From the NCBI GenBank assembly GCA_023387235.1, contig JAEWIJ010000065.1, positions 1-64,000 of the forward strand: DNA of 64,000 bases, in the 5' to 3' direction. Positions 49,914 to 59,422 of the stretch are shown here, one piece after another. Each line of letters starts with the position of its first letter. Positions within the stretch are counted from its first letter, which is position 1. The notes under the pieces were generated by a model that was given only the letters and a program-made list of their open reading frames with translations, was not told where the DNA came from and made no database searches. Both the position numbers and the translations under genes were made by a program. The stretch comes from Pseudomonadota bacterium. Its GTDB lineage: Bacteria > Pseudomonadota > Alphaproteobacteria > Rhizobiales > Hyphomicrobiaceae.

Positions 49914-50813
49914 CTACACGACCAGCACACCTCTATGCTGGGCCTCGCCTTCCGGCTCGATGTGAATGACGACCTCGGCGCCGGCGATCTCGGCTTCGAG
50001 CGCGCGCTCTATGCGATCGCAGATGCGGTGCGCATCGGCGACCGTCATTTTGCCCGGCACCACCAGATGAAAATCGATGAACGTCGCGCGCCCTGCCGTG
50101 CGCGTACGGATGTCGTGAGCCTCGATGGCACCTTCGGCGCTCTCGGAGATGACGGCGCGAATGCGCCGGGCAATCTCGCCGTCGACGGCCTCGTCCATGA
50201 GTCCGCTGACGGACGAGCTGATCACGCGCCAGCCGGCAACGAGAATATTTACCGCCACGAGCGCTGCCATCGTCGGATCGAGAACCGTCCAGCCGGTCAG
50301 CGCGGAGAGCGCGAGCCCGGCGATGACGCCGATCGACGTGGCAACGTCCGAGAAGAGGTGCCATCCGTCGGCAACGAGTGCAGGCGAACGCCAGCGCCGC
50401 CCTGAGGCGATGAGCGTCCACGACCAGACGGCATTGATGGCCGTCGCCACGCCGCTGATGGCGAGCCCCAGCCACGGCTCCGTGAGCGCGCGGGGCTCGC
50501 GCAATGCCTGCCATGCCGCGTGCAGGATGAGCAGCGCCGCGACGATGATGAGCACGCCCTCGATGACGGCCGAGAAATACTCCGCCTTGTGATGCCCGAA
50601 CTGATGGCGACGATCGGCGGGGCGGACGCTGATGCGGATGGCAGCGAAGGCGACGAGCGCTGTGACGACATTGACGATGCTCTCGAGCGCATCGGAGTAG
50701 AGCGCGACGCTGCCGGTCGTCGCGTACGCCAGATACTTGATGCCGAGCACCGCGCACGCGACTGCAATGCTTGCGATGGCCATCCTGCCGGTGCGGACCT
50801 CGATCGTGGACAT
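49914..50813 (-). CDS. Cation diffusion facilitator family transporter
   Basis: The 299-residue CDF protein exports divalent metals (Zn, Fe, Co or Mn) in exchange for protons. Six membrane segments precede a cytoplasmic C-terminal domain (from about residue 205). The metal-site motif of helix II reads SDALE, and that of helix V HLFSD (ADGWHLFSDVATS). The loop RRHQFGHHKAEYF between helices is typical. An ATG at 50813 is used; a TTG at 50876 in frame is less likely. It is convergent with pyk. Confidence 0.92.
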   Translation of the reverse strand: MSTIEVRTGRMAIASIAVACAVLGIKYLAYATTGSVALYSDALESIVNVVTALVAFAAIRISVRPADRRHQFGHHKAEYFSAVIEGVLIIVAALLILHAAWQALREPRALTEPWLGLAISGVATAINAVWSWTLIASGRRWRSPALVADGWHLFSDVATSIGVIAGLALSALTGWTVLDPTMAALVAVNILVAGWRVISSSVSGLMDEAVDGEIARRIRAVISESAEGAIEAHDIRTRTAGRATFIDFHLVVPGKMTVADAHRICDRIERALEAEIAGAEVVIHIEPEGEAQHRGVLVV

Positions 50814-50920
50814 CGTGACTGGCGTGAAAGGCAATGCGTTGGGGCGCGCTGGTGACGCGATCCGCCCCTTCAACACGCAAGTGCGCGCGAAATCAACAGC
50901 CGTACGCTGATGGACGGAAG

Positions 50921-51766
50921 CTACCGGCCCTCGCGTCTGATCCTGTCTGTGGTGCTGCTTATGCGCTCATTCGACATTGTTCGCAGGCCGCTAGCCATGC
51001 CGAGACGAGCAAGCAGCCAGATAAGCCATTTGGTCGGGTCGAAATCGAACCACGCAATCCCGTGCCGATAGTCCCTCGGAAAGGCGTGGTGGTAGTTATG
51101 ATACTGCTCTCCCAGGGCGAATGGAAACCACCAGACATCCTTTGCGGACACCGCGCGCGTGAACCTTTGTGAGCCCCATTTGTGGCAAATGGAGTTTACA
51201 GAATATATTACATGGCTGGTGAGGACCAGTCGCAGCGAGGAAAGTATCAGGCCTCCCCACCATGGCGCGCCGCTGAGCCATGAGATGGCGCACGGTATGA
51301 CGCCATTGTTGAAGAAGAACAAGGGCCAGTAATATCTGTGTTGCCAAAGGACTACGGGGTTTTCCTCCAATCGCGCAGGAAGCGAGATGGGCGGCTGTGG
51401 GGAGAAAATGATCCATTCATAGTGCGCCCACCAGAAGCCCTTTTGTATATTATAGGGGTCCTCTTCGGTGTCCGTGTGGCCGTGGTGCTGAATATGAGCT
51501 GAGATCCATTGCCTGGCAGGCATCTGAAGTACAAATGTTGATAGGGCGGCGAAAATATATTCCAGCGGACGACTGAGCTGCACCGCCCCGTGCGCCCACG
51601 CGCGGTGATAGAGAAGGGTGATGCCAAACCCTCCAGCAAAATATGCAAAGATATTGAATGCCAATTCCGGTAGGAATATCTGATAATAAAACAAATAGGG
51701 CAGCGAAAGCACCGCCAATAGATGGAGGAAGAGGAGGCCGATGAGGGCTCCCAAATTGACATGCAT
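50921..51766 (-). CDS. Acyl-CoA/fatty acid desaturase
   Basis: The 281-residue membrane diiron desaturase has the three histidine boxes HRAWAH (54-59), HIQHH (91-95) and HNYHH (about 226-230), with hydrophobic segments placed as in delta-9 acyl-CoA desaturases of the SCD/OLE1 type. It would insert a cis double bond in saturated acyl chains. The DNA is visibly poorer in G+C than the surroundings (for example 26 G/C in the 60 bases from 51661), and codon choice includes many A/T-ending codons, which points to recent transfer. It is divergent from a small membrane protein gene. Confidence 0.92.
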   Translation of the reverse strand: MHVNLGALIGLLFLHLLAVLSLPYLFYYQIFLPELAFNIFAYFAGGFGITLLYHRAWAHGAVQLSRPLEYIFAALSTFVLQMPARQWISAHIQHHGHTDTEEDPYNIQKGFWWAHYEWIIFSPQPPISLPARLEENPVVLWQHRYYWPLFFFNNGVIPCAISWLSGAPWWGGLILSSLRLVLTSHVIYSVNSICHKWGSQRFTRAVSAKDVWWFPFALGEQYHNYHHAFPRDYRHGIAWFDFDPTKWLIWLLARLGMASGLRTMSNERISSTTDRIRREGR

Positions 51767-51990
51767 CAGTCGATGCTCCTAAGCTGCAGCTGCCCAGCGT
51801 TGGACTAACTCAAGGTCTCTCAAGGATCAAGGCGTCACGAGGTCCGGCCTTCTTACAGGGCTGCGATCGATGCGGCGATGCATTTTGTCATGTGTGGCCA
51901 GGAAGGCACATCCCGGATTTATTACTTGCAGCTGCGGCGTAAGATCGCGAGATTCGTAGAATGCATCTGCGGGGCCGAGGGGGAATTCTT

Positions 51991-52476
51991 ATGGATGCCA
52001 TGAGCGAACAGAATCTGGATTGGGTGCACAATGCCATTTTGGCCGAGTACCGCGAGGCGGCAAACGCCTATTTCAAGGGAGTGGACATCGGCTACACAAC
52101 GATCAAAGGGTATGTCGCCCTGAATGGATTGTTTGTTGCGGTATTGGGCGCTTTCGGGGACGTTAAAAACAGCGCATTCAATTTTGCCAGCGATTTGCTC
52201 TCGCTCGTCCCCATATTTGCCTTGGTCGCGTCGGCTGCGCTTCTATTCATGCTGCCGAGATACTTTTCGCATCTGGAGAACTGCCGAAGCAGGTGCGCTG
52301 AACTCGAGGAACTGTTCGGCGGTAGGCTGTTCATCAGGCTTGGCGAGATATCCTCCGGCAAGAGCAACGCGAGTACATTGGCTGCTCTTTTAGCAGTCGC
52401 CTTGGCTGTCGGGCTGTTCTGGGTATATTTTCTCGTCAGATTGCGGTGGCCGGCTTTCAGCATTTGGCCCGGATAG
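51991..52476 (+). CDS. Small membrane protein of unknown function
   Basis: I do not recognise the family. The 161-residue product has a polar N-terminal helix (EQNLDWVHNAILAEYREAANAYF), three hydrophobic segments at about 47-62, 74-96 and 130-152, and a polar loop with ENCRSRCAELEELFGG between the second and third. GAGGGGG upstream supports the ATG at 51991. It lies in the AT-richer patch, tail to tail with the patatin gene (13 bases between stops). The layout resembles small membrane partners of effector enzymes, but that is speculation. Confidence 0.75.
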   Translation: MDAMSEQNLDWVHNAILAEYREAANAYFKGVDIGYTTIKGYVALNGLFVAVLGAFGDVKNSAFNFASDLLSLVPIFALVASAALLFMLPRYFSHLENCRSRCAELEELFGGRLFIRLGEISSGKSNASTLAALLAVALAVGLFWVYFLVRLRWPAFSIWPG

Positions 52477-52489
52477 ACAGCTTCAATCT

Positions 52490-53488
52490 TCACGTGGTGA
52501 CGCTGCTGAGCTCGAAGTATCGCCGAGTGGACGCAGCTGCGTCGCGTTTCACCGTCGCCAGGACTGTCTGGTCGATCGTGTGCCAGTGGCAGAGCGGACT
52601 GTCGTCAGTTCTGAATATCGCAGACACCTTTGCGCTCATGAACGCGCTAGCCCCCATCACCAGCCGCCGCTGCGCTGCCCCCAAATGGTAGGCCTGCTGC
52701 ACGGCAGAACCGTAGAGCAGCTTGAGTATGATCGGCTCAAGCGGCCTGCGCTCCCTCTCGGAGTAGTCTTTTCGTCGCTGAGTTCCCGCAATCAATATAT
52801 GCGTGGCGCCTGCGGCAATGGCAGAGTCGATGGCGATCGGTGCTGCCACGCCGCCGTCCAGATGCCTGTCTCCCTCGAATGCCACGCCGGGCTCAAAAGG
52901 ACCGGGCACTCGAAGCGAGGCTTTGAGTGCGGTCAGAACGTCGGCACTACTGCGAAATCCGCTGAGAACGACCGGCTTTGCGGACGTCAGGGATGTCGTG
53001 ACGATAAAGAGCTTCGAAGATACGCCAACGATGCGCTCCATATTCAGCGGCCGGCGTTCAGCGATGATCGTGTCGACGATGTAGTCGGTGTCGACCATGC
53101 AAGGCTGCGACAGAAATCGCCTGTGATCGACCACCCGCCGTGTCGCGATATCTTTCATGAAGATCTCCGCACCGTCCTCGCTTCGCTGCGAAATGAAATA
53201 GGCCGCAGCGCAGGCGCCGGCCGAAGAGCCATGCACGCTGTCGAATGCGTCTGTGCATCCTAAGCGTTCGAGTTCGGTGACGATGCCGGCCGCGGCTACG
53301 CCGCGCATTCCGCCACATTCGATCACCAAGGCGAGATGGTGGGGGTCGGTTCGAGTGCCTGAGGCGCTCCGCTCTTCGACGCGCCGAAGTAGTAATTCCC
53401 TGACTTGGGTAATTTGATCGCCCCCCAAAATTGCGGCCCGCCCGCGGTGGAATGTAGTATCTGCTGTGTACAATGACCAGCAGGGCAT
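52490..53488 (-). CDS. Patatin-like phospholipase
   Basis: The 332-residue protein is a patatin-fold lipid acyl hydrolase of the YjjU/RssA kind. The oxyanion loop is ECGGMRG (59-63), the nucleophile elbow HGSSAG (Ser89) and the catalytic Asp lies in HLDGGVAAP (about residue 212), so the Ser-Asp dyad is complete. About 50 residues precede the catalytic domain with no signal peptide. It sits at the end of the AT-richer patch, convergent with the small membrane protein. No CD-NTase or other CBASS component is nearby. Confidence 0.9.
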   Translation of the reverse strand: MPCWSLYTADTTFHRGRAAILGGDQITQVRELLLRRVEERSASGTRTDPHHLALVIECGGMRGVAAAGIVTELERLGCTDAFDSVHGSSAGACAAAYFISQRSEDGAEIFMKDIATRRVVDHRRFLSQPCMVDTDYIVDTIIAERRPLNMERIVGVSSKLFIVTTSLTSAKPVVLSGFRSSADVLTALKASLRVPGPFEPGVAFEGDRHLDGGVAAPIAIDSAIAAGATHILIAGTQRRKDYSERERRPLEPIILKLLYGSAVQQAYHLGAAQRRLVMGASAFMSAKVSAIFRTDDSPLCHWHTIDQTVLATVKRDAAASTRRYFELSSVTT

Positions 53489-53744
53489 GTTCCCGAGCTG
53501 CCCACCTCCCTCGTCGGCCCGACGTGCGCACTGGCCACGGCTTGTCGCACGCGTTATGACTGATATGATTGTTTCGTGCGGCGGTTCGGACGTGCGGCTG
53601 CCTCGGGCGAGAGCGGCAGCGTGCGTTTATGCCTCGCGGCAATCGTCGAAATGCCGGATTCGATGTGGAAATTCAGTTCTCCTCGCGAATTCGGATTCTG
53701 ATGACGTCCCCTCGGCCGCTCGCGCCCTGATATGCGGAATGCCA

Positions 53745-54659
53745 ATGGCAGTGCCGGTTCCCCTGATCTGCGTCGGACATGCTGCGCTCGACCGCATCTA
53801 CCGGATCGAGAGCTTTCCGCCCGAGCCGACCAAGATCCGCGCGCTCGAGCACATCGAGGTCGGCGGCGGGATGGCTGCCAATGCCTCGGTTGCGGCGGCG
53901 CGGCTCGGGGCCCGCGTCGAGCTCTGGTCCCGCGTCGGCGACGATCAGGCCGGCATCGCGATCCGAAATGGCCTCAAGGCCGAGAAGGTGGACATCCGCT
54001 ATGTCCATGCCTTCGAGGAGGCCCGCTCGTCGACGTCGGCGGTGATCGTCGACAGCCAGGGCGAGCGCATGATCATCACGCAGCGCGATACCTCGATTCC
54101 GGCCGGCACCAGCTGGCTGCCCATCGAGCGGGTCAGCGAGGCGAAAGCCGTCCTCTGTGACCTGCGCTGGCTCGAGGCCGTGCGCGTCGTGCTTACGCGG
54201 GCGCAGCGCGAAGGCGTGCCGACCGTGCTCGATGCCGATCTCGGCGGTCGCGAGGCCCTGCCCGAACTTCTCGGTCTCGTCGACTATGCGGTGTTCTCGG
54301 CGCCGTCGCTCCATGAGTTTGCGCGCGGCATGAGCGATGCCGACGCCCTCCAGCAAGTTCTGCGACACGGCCCGCGCCATGCCGGCGTCACGCTCGGGTC
54401 GCGCGGCTATCTCTGGGCCGATCGCGACGGGCGGACGGGGCATCAGGCGGCTTTTCAGGTCGATGTCGTCGATACGACCGGGGCCGGCGACGCTTTTCAC
54501 GGTGCCTTTGCCCTTGGCGTCGCCGAGGGCATGGCCATCGAGGGCAATGTGCGCCGAGCGGCAGCCGTCGCGGCACTGAAGTGCACCCGCCTCGGCAGCC
54601 GCGCAGGCCTGCCGACGCGCAACGAGCTCGAGCTTTTTGTTGCCCTGCACGAACGTTGA
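53745..54659 (+). CDS. PfkB-family carbohydrate kinase
   Basis: The 304-residue ribokinase-like kinase has the N-terminal VGGGMAANASVAAARLGA motif and the C-terminal DTTGAGDAFHGAFALGVA signature with the catalytic aspartate and anion hole. The short VGHAALDRIYRIESFPPEPTK start is family-like. Either ATG at 53739 or 53745 could be used; 53745 gives better spacing from CGGA. It is followed after 64 bases by a TIM-barrel isomerase gene and then transketolase, so a sugar or keto-sugar is the likely substrate. Confidence 0.9.
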   Translation: MAVPVPLICVGHAALDRIYRIESFPPEPTKIRALEHIEVGGGMAANASVAAARLGARVELWSRVGDDQAGIAIRNGLKAEKVDIRYVHAFEEARSSTSAVIVDSQGERMIITQRDTSIPAGTSWLPIERVSEAKAVLCDLRWLEAVRVVLTRAQREGVPTVLDADLGGREALPELLGLVDYAVFSAPSLHEFARGMSDADALQQVLRHGPRHAGVTLGSRGYLWADRDGRTGHQAAFQVDVVDTTGAGDAFHGAFALGVAEGMAIEGNVRRAAAVAALKCTRLGSRAGLPTRNELELFVALHER

Positions 54660-54723
54660 CGGGTTCGGAGGCGCGATCCTGCGCCTGTGGGGTGGACGTT
54701 GGAGCATCGGCACGGGGGCTGAC

Positions 54724-55569
54724 ATGACTGCTCGCCACACCATTGCGTTCGTCAACGACGAGCCGAGGCTGCCGCTGGCCGAAACGATCGCGTTCGCGCA
54801 CCAGAACGGCGTCGAGGCGCTGGAAATGCGCTCGATCGAAGGGCGCAACTTCCTCTCACTTTCCCCGGATGAGCAGAAGGAGGCGGCGCGCCGGGTCGCC
54901 GATGCCGGGATCAGCATCGTCGGGCTGGCCTCGCCGTTGCTCAAATGGGCGGCGCCGGGCCGGGCTGCCGGTCGATTGGGCGATCAATTCGGCTTCGAGA
55001 TCGGCACGCGCACGCTCGGCGATATCGGCCGCCTTGCTGCCGACACCGCGCATCGGCTCGGCACCCGCACAGTGCGGATTTTCTCGTTCCTGACCTACGA
55101 CGGCTTCAAGCTCGCCGATCTCGATCCGGCGCTCGACGAGCTTCTGGCCCTGGCGGAGCGCGAGGATCTCGTCCTCCATATCGAGAATGAGCCCGTGTGC
55201 AATATCCAGGACGAGGTGGATCTCATGGCCGTGGTCCAGGCCCGCCGCCATCCGCGCCTCAAGGCGCTCCTCGACATCGGCAACATCTACGCCCATGGCA
55301 CCGTCCCGGACGCGGGGCGCATGGCGGCACTCATGCCGTTCGTGGACCACATGCATTTCAAGGATTTCTCGATTGTGGCCGGCCGTCGTCATGTCCCGGT
55401 GGGAGAGGGCGATATCCCCTATGGGCCCTTTATCGAGGCCTGCCTTGCCGCCGCTGAGGGCCGCCCGCTGACGCTTTCCGTCGAGACCCACATGGCCGAC
55501 GATCCGGTCGGGGGAACACAGCGTTCACTCACCCGGCTGCGGGAGCTGGTCGCGGCTGCGACGGCATGA
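54724..55569 (+). CDS. Sugar phosphate isomerase/epimerase (AP endonuclease 2-like TIM barrel)
   Basis: The 281-residue protein is a xylose isomerase-like TIM barrel. Metal ligands are expected in LHIENEP (Glu), LLDIGNIYAHG (Asp), DHMHFKDF (His/Asp) and LSVETHM (Glu). There is no signal peptide. It probably isomerises or epimerises a keto-sugar or its phosphate together with the adjacent PfkB kinase. It starts at ATG 54724, with only a G-rich stretch as ribosome-binding site. Confidence 0.88.
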   Translation: MTARHTIAFVNDEPRLPLAETIAFAHQNGVEALEMRSIEGRNFLSLSPDEQKEAARRVADAGISIVGLASPLLKWAAPGRAAGRLGDQFGFEIGTRTLGDIGRLAADTAHRLGTRTVRIFSFLTYDGFKLADLDPALDELLALAEREDLVLHIENEPVCNIQDEVDLMAVVQARRHPRLKALLDIGNIYAHGTVPDAGRMAALMPFVDHMHFKDFSIVAGRRHVPVGEGDIPYGPFIEACLAAAEGRPLTLSVETHMADDPVGGTQRSLTRLRELVAAATA

Positions 55570-55683
55570 TCGGGATAAGCCTTCTAAGGAAGGTGGACGC
55601 CCGCCCCCCGCGCCGTTAATGGTGCGCCATCTTCGCGCTTCTCTGCGGAGATCGAGGGGCGATGACGAGCAGGGACTGCGCGC

Positions 55684-57678
55684 ATGACTGACAAGGCGAA
55701 GGGCGCCGCGCTCGCGACCCGCGAGATGGCGAACGCCATCCGGGCGCTGGCCATGGATGCCGTCGAGGCGGCGAAGTCCGGCCATCCGGGCATGCCCATG
55801 GGCATGGCGGACGTGGCGACGGTGCTGTTCGGCGAGGTGCTGAAGTTCGACGCCGCCGCGCCGCGCTGGCCCGGGCGCGATCGTTTCGTGCTCTCGGCCG
55901 GGCACGGCTCCATGCTGCTCTATGCCCTCCTCCATCTGACCGGCTATCCCGGCATGACGATCGAGGAGATCAAGAATTTCCGCCAGCTCGGCTCGAAGAC
56001 CGCCGGCCACCCCGAGTACGGCCACGCCGAGGGCATCGAGACGACCACGGGGCCGCTCGGCCAGGGTCTCGCCAATGCGGTCGGCATGGCGATCGCCGAG
56101 CGTATCTGGAATGCGCGCCACGGTGAGCTGTTCGACAACCGCACATACGTTATTGCCGGCGACGGCTGCCTCATGGAGGGCATCTCGCAGGAGGCGATCA
56201 CGCTCGCAGGCCATCTCGGGCTCGGTCGGCTCATCGTGCTCTTCGATGACAACGGTATCTCCATCGACGGGCCGACGACGCTGTCGACGAGCGAGGACCA
56301 GATCGGGCGCTTCAAGGCCGCCGGCTGGAATACGCTCTCGATCGATGGCCACGACATGGATGCCGTACGCAAGGCGCTGGCGACGGCGCGCGGGGACGAG
56401 AGCAAGCCCTGGCTGATCGCCTGCAAGACCGTGATCGGCTACGGCGCGCCGAAGAAGGCGGGCACGGCATCGACGCACGGTTCGCCGCTCGGTGCCGAAG
56501 AGATTGCCGGCACGCGCGAGAAGCTCGGCTGGAGGAGCGCCCCCTTCGAGGTGCCGGCGGATGTCATGAGCGCATGGCGCGCGGCGGGATCGCGTGGCCG
56601 GGCCGCACGCGAAGCCTGGGAGAAAAGCTGGCAGAAGCTCGATGCGCGCGATCGCGAGGCGTTCGAGAACCCCTCGGCGGCGCGTTCGGCGGATGTCGAT
56701 GCAGCCGTCATGAACCTGCGCGAGGCGGCGGCCGCCGAGACGGCCGAGCGGGCGACGCGCGTGTGGTCGGAGCGTTCGCTGGAAGCGCTGGTCGCTGCGC
56801 AGCCTGCGCTGATCGGCGGCTCGGCGGATCTTACGGGCTCGAACAACACCAAGGCCAAGAGCCAGAAGCCGATCGTGAAGGGCGACTTCGCGGGAAGCTA
56901 CCTCTACTACGGCATTCGCGAGCACGGCATGGCCGCGGCCATGAACGGCATGGCGCTCTACGGCGGGCTCATTCCGTACGGCGGCACGTTCCTCGTGTTC
57001 TCGGACTATTGCCGACCGGCGATCCGGCTCGCGGCGCTCATGCGCCAGCAGGTCGTCTATGTCTTCACGCACGACTCGATCGGTCTCGGCGAGGACGGTC
57101 CAACCCATCAGCCGATCGAGCATCTGGCGGCGCTGCGCGCGATCCCCAATCTCAATGTCTTCCGCCCCGCTGACGGCGTCGAGACGGCCGAATGCTGGGC
57201 TCTGGCGGCGGCCTCTGCGGAGACGCCGTCCGTGCTTGCGCTGACGCGGCAGAACGTGCCGAACGTGCGTAAGGGGCCGCTCGCCGAGAACGCCAGCGCC
57301 AAGGGCGGCTACGTGCTGCGCGAGGCGGATGGCAAGCGTGCTGTCACGCTCATTGCGACCGGCTCGGAAATCGGCATCGCCATGAAGGCCGCGGATCTGC
57401 TGGCATCGAAGGGCGTCAAGCCGGCGGTCGTGTCGCTGCCGTCATTCGAGCTCTTCCGCAAGCAGCCCGCAGCTTATCGGCAGGCCGTGCTGGGCGATGC
57501 CCCGCGCGTCGCCATCGAGGCGGCCATCGAACAGGGCTGGCGCGAGTGGCTGCGGCCGGACGATGCGTTCATCGGTCTTTCGGATTTCGGCGCCTCGGCG
57601 CCTGCGGGTAAGCTCTTCGCCCACTTCGGCCTGACGCCGGAGCGCGTCGCCGAGGCGGCGCAGAAGCTGATCGGCTAG
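55684..57678 (+). CDS. tkt: Transketolase
   Basis: The 664-residue TPP enzyme moves two-carbon units in the pentose phosphate or Calvin cycle. GHPGMPMGMADV, the TPP motif GDGCLMEGISQEA (about 158-170), DDNGISIDG, the pyrimidine-domain FVFSDYCRPAIRLAALM and the C-terminal domain (about 535-664) are all as expected for the full-length enzyme. It follows the isomerase gene after 114 bases on the same strand. Confidence 0.96.
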   Translation: MTDKAKGAALATREMANAIRALAMDAVEAAKSGHPGMPMGMADVATVLFGEVLKFDAAAPRWPGRDRFVLSAGHGSMLLYALLHLTGYPGMTIEEIKNFRQLGSKTAGHPEYGHAEGIETTTGPLGQGLANAVGMAIAERIWNARHGELFDNRTYVIAGDGCLMEGISQEAITLAGHLGLGRLIVLFDDNGISIDGPTTLSTSEDQIGRFKAAGWNTLSIDGHDMDAVRKALATARGDESKPWLIACKTVIGYGAPKKAGTASTHGSPLGAEEIAGTREKLGWRSAPFEVPADVMSAWRAAGSRGRAAREAWEKSWQKLDARDREAFENPSAARSADVDAAVMNLREAAAAETAERATRVWSERSLEALVAAQPALIGGSADLTGSNNTKAKSQKPIVKGDFAGSYLYYGIREHGMAAAMNGMALYGGLIPYGGTFLVFSDYCRPAIRLAALMRQQVVYVFTHDSIGLGEDGPTHQPIEHLAALRAIPNLNVFRPADGVETAECWALAAASAETPSVLALTRQNVPNVRKGPLAENASAKGGYVLREADGKRAVTLIATGSEIGIAMKAADLLASKGVKPAVVSLPSFELFRKQPAAYRQAVLGDAPRVAIEAAIEQGWREWLRPDDAFIGLSDFGASAPAGKLFAHFGLTPERVAEAAQKLIG

Positions 57679-57778
57679 CTGCGCCTGAAGGCGCGGAACG
57701 GTAATTTCGCTGGGAGCGTTACCGCTGGAGCGGTTATTCTCGTGCGACCGCCAGTTCGATCAACATGAGTGCGTTGCC

Positions 57779-58066
57779 ATGACCGATATGCTTACTCGCA
57801 TCATTGTTGCCGTTGGATTGCTGCTCGGCGCCGGCGCTGCATTTGTCACGGTCAGCAAGCCGGCCGAAGCCCAACGCCTTTGGGACCAGCCGTATGAAGA
57901 GTGGCAGTCCGAAAGCAAGCGCCCGCGGCGCGGCTACGAAGGCTTCCCGGCCCCCGGCGTCTACTGTTCTTACCGGCGCGAACCGATCCGCGAGTGCAGC
58001 ACCGACAAACGTGGCCGCGAGAGATGCCGGGTCGTGCGCTGGCGGCTCGTGCAAATGTGCAGCTGA
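57779..58066 (+). CDS. Small secreted Cys-containing protein
   Basis: I do not recognise the family. The 95-residue product has a signal peptide (TRIIVAVGLLLGAGAAFVTV..., cut after AEA near residue 31). A short, very basic mature part follows with three separated cysteine positions (YCSYRRE, RECSTDKRGRERCRVV, VQMCS). It may be a small periplasmic protein with two disulfides. It is convergent with the dienelactone hydrolase gene. Confidence 0.7.
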   Translation: MTDMLTRIIVAVGLLLGAGAAFVTVSKPAEAQRLWDQPYEEWQSESKRPRRGYEGFPAPGVYCSYRREPIRECSTDKRGRERCRVVRWRLVQMCS

Positions 58067-58106
58067 ACTGTCGAGGTAGAGCAAGCGGCTTTCGGGTGGG
58101 ACGTCG

Positions 58107-58847
58107 CTACCCCAACCGCCGCCGATAGAGCGCGATCAGCCGCTCCCAATGTCGTTCCGCGGCGTGCTTCTCGTAGATCTTGCGCTGAGGAAAGCCGAAG
58201 CCATGATGCACGCCCGGATAGATCTCGAGCTCGCCCGGATTTCCTGAGGCGTCGAACAGCTTCTTCAACTCGGCAACCATCGGCAGCGGCGCCAACTCGT
58301 CGATCTCGGCGCAGGCGATGTAGAGCTCGCCCTTGGCTTTGCCGAGCGTGAGGTGCGGACTCTCCTCGGCATCACTGACGAGCCATGTGCCGTAGAACGA
58401 TGCGGCTGCAGCGACGCGATCGGGATAGCGCGCGGCGGCGGCGAGGGCATATGGCCCGCTCATGCAGTAGCCGTGCACGCCGATGGGGCCGGGCTTCACG
58501 CCGTCGCGCCCATCGAGAAACGACATCATCGCCGCAACGTCCTCCATGATCGGCGGAATGGTCATCTTCGTGCGGATGGCGCGCATACGCGTGTGCTCGG
58601 GGCTGCCGTTCGTGAGCACGGTTGCGGGATCGAATTTCGAGTCGCGACCGGCGCGATAGTAGAGGTTCGGCAGCAGCACGCAGTAGCCGACCGACGTGAG
58701 CCGACGCGTCATGTCGCGCAGCTCCTCGCGGATGCCGGGCGCATCCATGAGCAGGAGCACGGCAGGATGCGTGCCGCGATCCGGACGGGAGACGAAGGTC
58801 TCCATGGCACCGTCGCGCGTTTGGATGTCGAGGGTTTCTTCGATCAT
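58107..58847 (-). CDS. Dienelactone hydrolase family protein
   Basis: The 246-residue alpha/beta hydrolase has the dienelactone-hydrolase nucleophile elbow GYCMSG (Cys), a probable acid in ACAEIDELAP and the catalytic His in YPGVHHGFGFP. It hydrolyses a lactone or ester; the exact substrate is unknown because chlorocatechol pathway partners are absent. GAGGAGGAG is a strong ribosome-binding site. Upstream lies a 77-bp palindromic element shared with the RidA promoter region. Confidence 0.92.
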   Translation of the reverse strand: MIEETLDIQTRDGAMETFVSRPDRGTHPAVLLLMDAPGIREELRDMTRRLTSVGYCVLLPNLYYRAGRDSKFDPATVLTNGSPEHTRMRAIRTKMTIPPIMEDVAAMMSFLDGRDGVKPGPIGVHGYCMSGPYALAAAARYPDRVAAAASFYGTWLVSDAEESPHLTLGKAKGELYIACAEIDELAPLPMVAELKKLFDASGNPGELEIYPGVHHGFGFPQRKIYEKHAAERHWERLIALYRRRLG

Positions 58848-58908
58848 GGCGTTGCTCCTCCTCAGCGCGAAACTAGATCGTGTCTGCCCAAAGATCGACT
58901 CGTGCGAG

Positions 58909-58985
58909 CTAAAGCAACGGACTTGAAATTCACCTCAGTTCGAGGCTAGGCGGGGAGTGAATTTCAAGTCCAAATGACGCTTTAG
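58909..58985. repeat. CTAAAGC palindromic element, copy A
   Basis: A 77-bp element bounded by CTAAAGC and GCTTTAG, with inner arms GGACTTGAAATTCAC and GTGAATTTCAAGTCC around a ~23-base centre. It stands in the divergent region between the dienelactone hydrolase and RidA genes. A near-identical copy is at 61302 and a related one at 61390. Confidence 0.9.
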
Positions 58986-59035
58986 GCGCTATAGTTCCCG
59001 GACGCAGGTCAGATACAAATCGGGAGGAAGCGGCA

Positions 59036-59413
59036 ATGATCCAGCGCATCATGGTTCCGGGCATCATGGCTCCGGTCAGCCACTACTGCCACGTCGTTCG
59101 GGCCGGCAATCTCGTCTGGGTGTCGGGCGTCGTCGGCATGGAGGCCAATGGCCATATTCCGCCGGACACGGTCGCGCAGTTCGAGATCGCGATGGACGTC
59201 ATGGACAAGTGCCTGCGCGCCGCCGGCGCGGGACCCGAGCACGTCACCAAGGTGCAGGTCTTCATGACCGACATCAGCGAGCGCGCCGCGATCAATCCGC
59301 GCCGCATCGACTATTTCGGCGAGCACAGGCCGGCATCGACGTTGGTCGAGGTGAAAGGCCTCGTCGACCCGCGTATGAAGGTCGAGATCGAGTGCCAGGC
59401 GGTGGTCGGCTGA
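59036..59413 (+). CDS. RidA (YjgF/YER057c/UK114) family protein
   Basis: The 125-residue protein is a trimeric RidA-fold protein. SHYCHVVRAGNLVWVSGVVGM, the central GAGPEHVTKVQVFMTDI and the C-terminal PASTLVEVKGLVDPRMKVEIECQAV follow the family; canonical RidA deaminates reactive 2-aminoacrylate or similar imines. GGGAGGAAG is a strong ribosome-binding site. The fit is to the wider RidA family, so another imine or enamine substrate is possible. Confidence 0.92.
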   Translation: MIQRIMVPGIMAPVSHYCHVVRAGNLVWVSGVVGMEANGHIPPDTVAQFEIAMDVMDKCLRAAGAGPEHVTKVQVFMTDISERAAINPRRIDYFGEHRPASTLVEVKGLVDPRMKVEIECQAVVG

Positions 59414-59422
59414 AGTATGGCT

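Noticed and set aside
50921..53488. CBASS-like defence system because of the patatin effector
   Set aside because: No CD-NTase, Cap2/Cap3 or nucleotide-sensing domain is present; the patatin resembles YjjU and stands alone.
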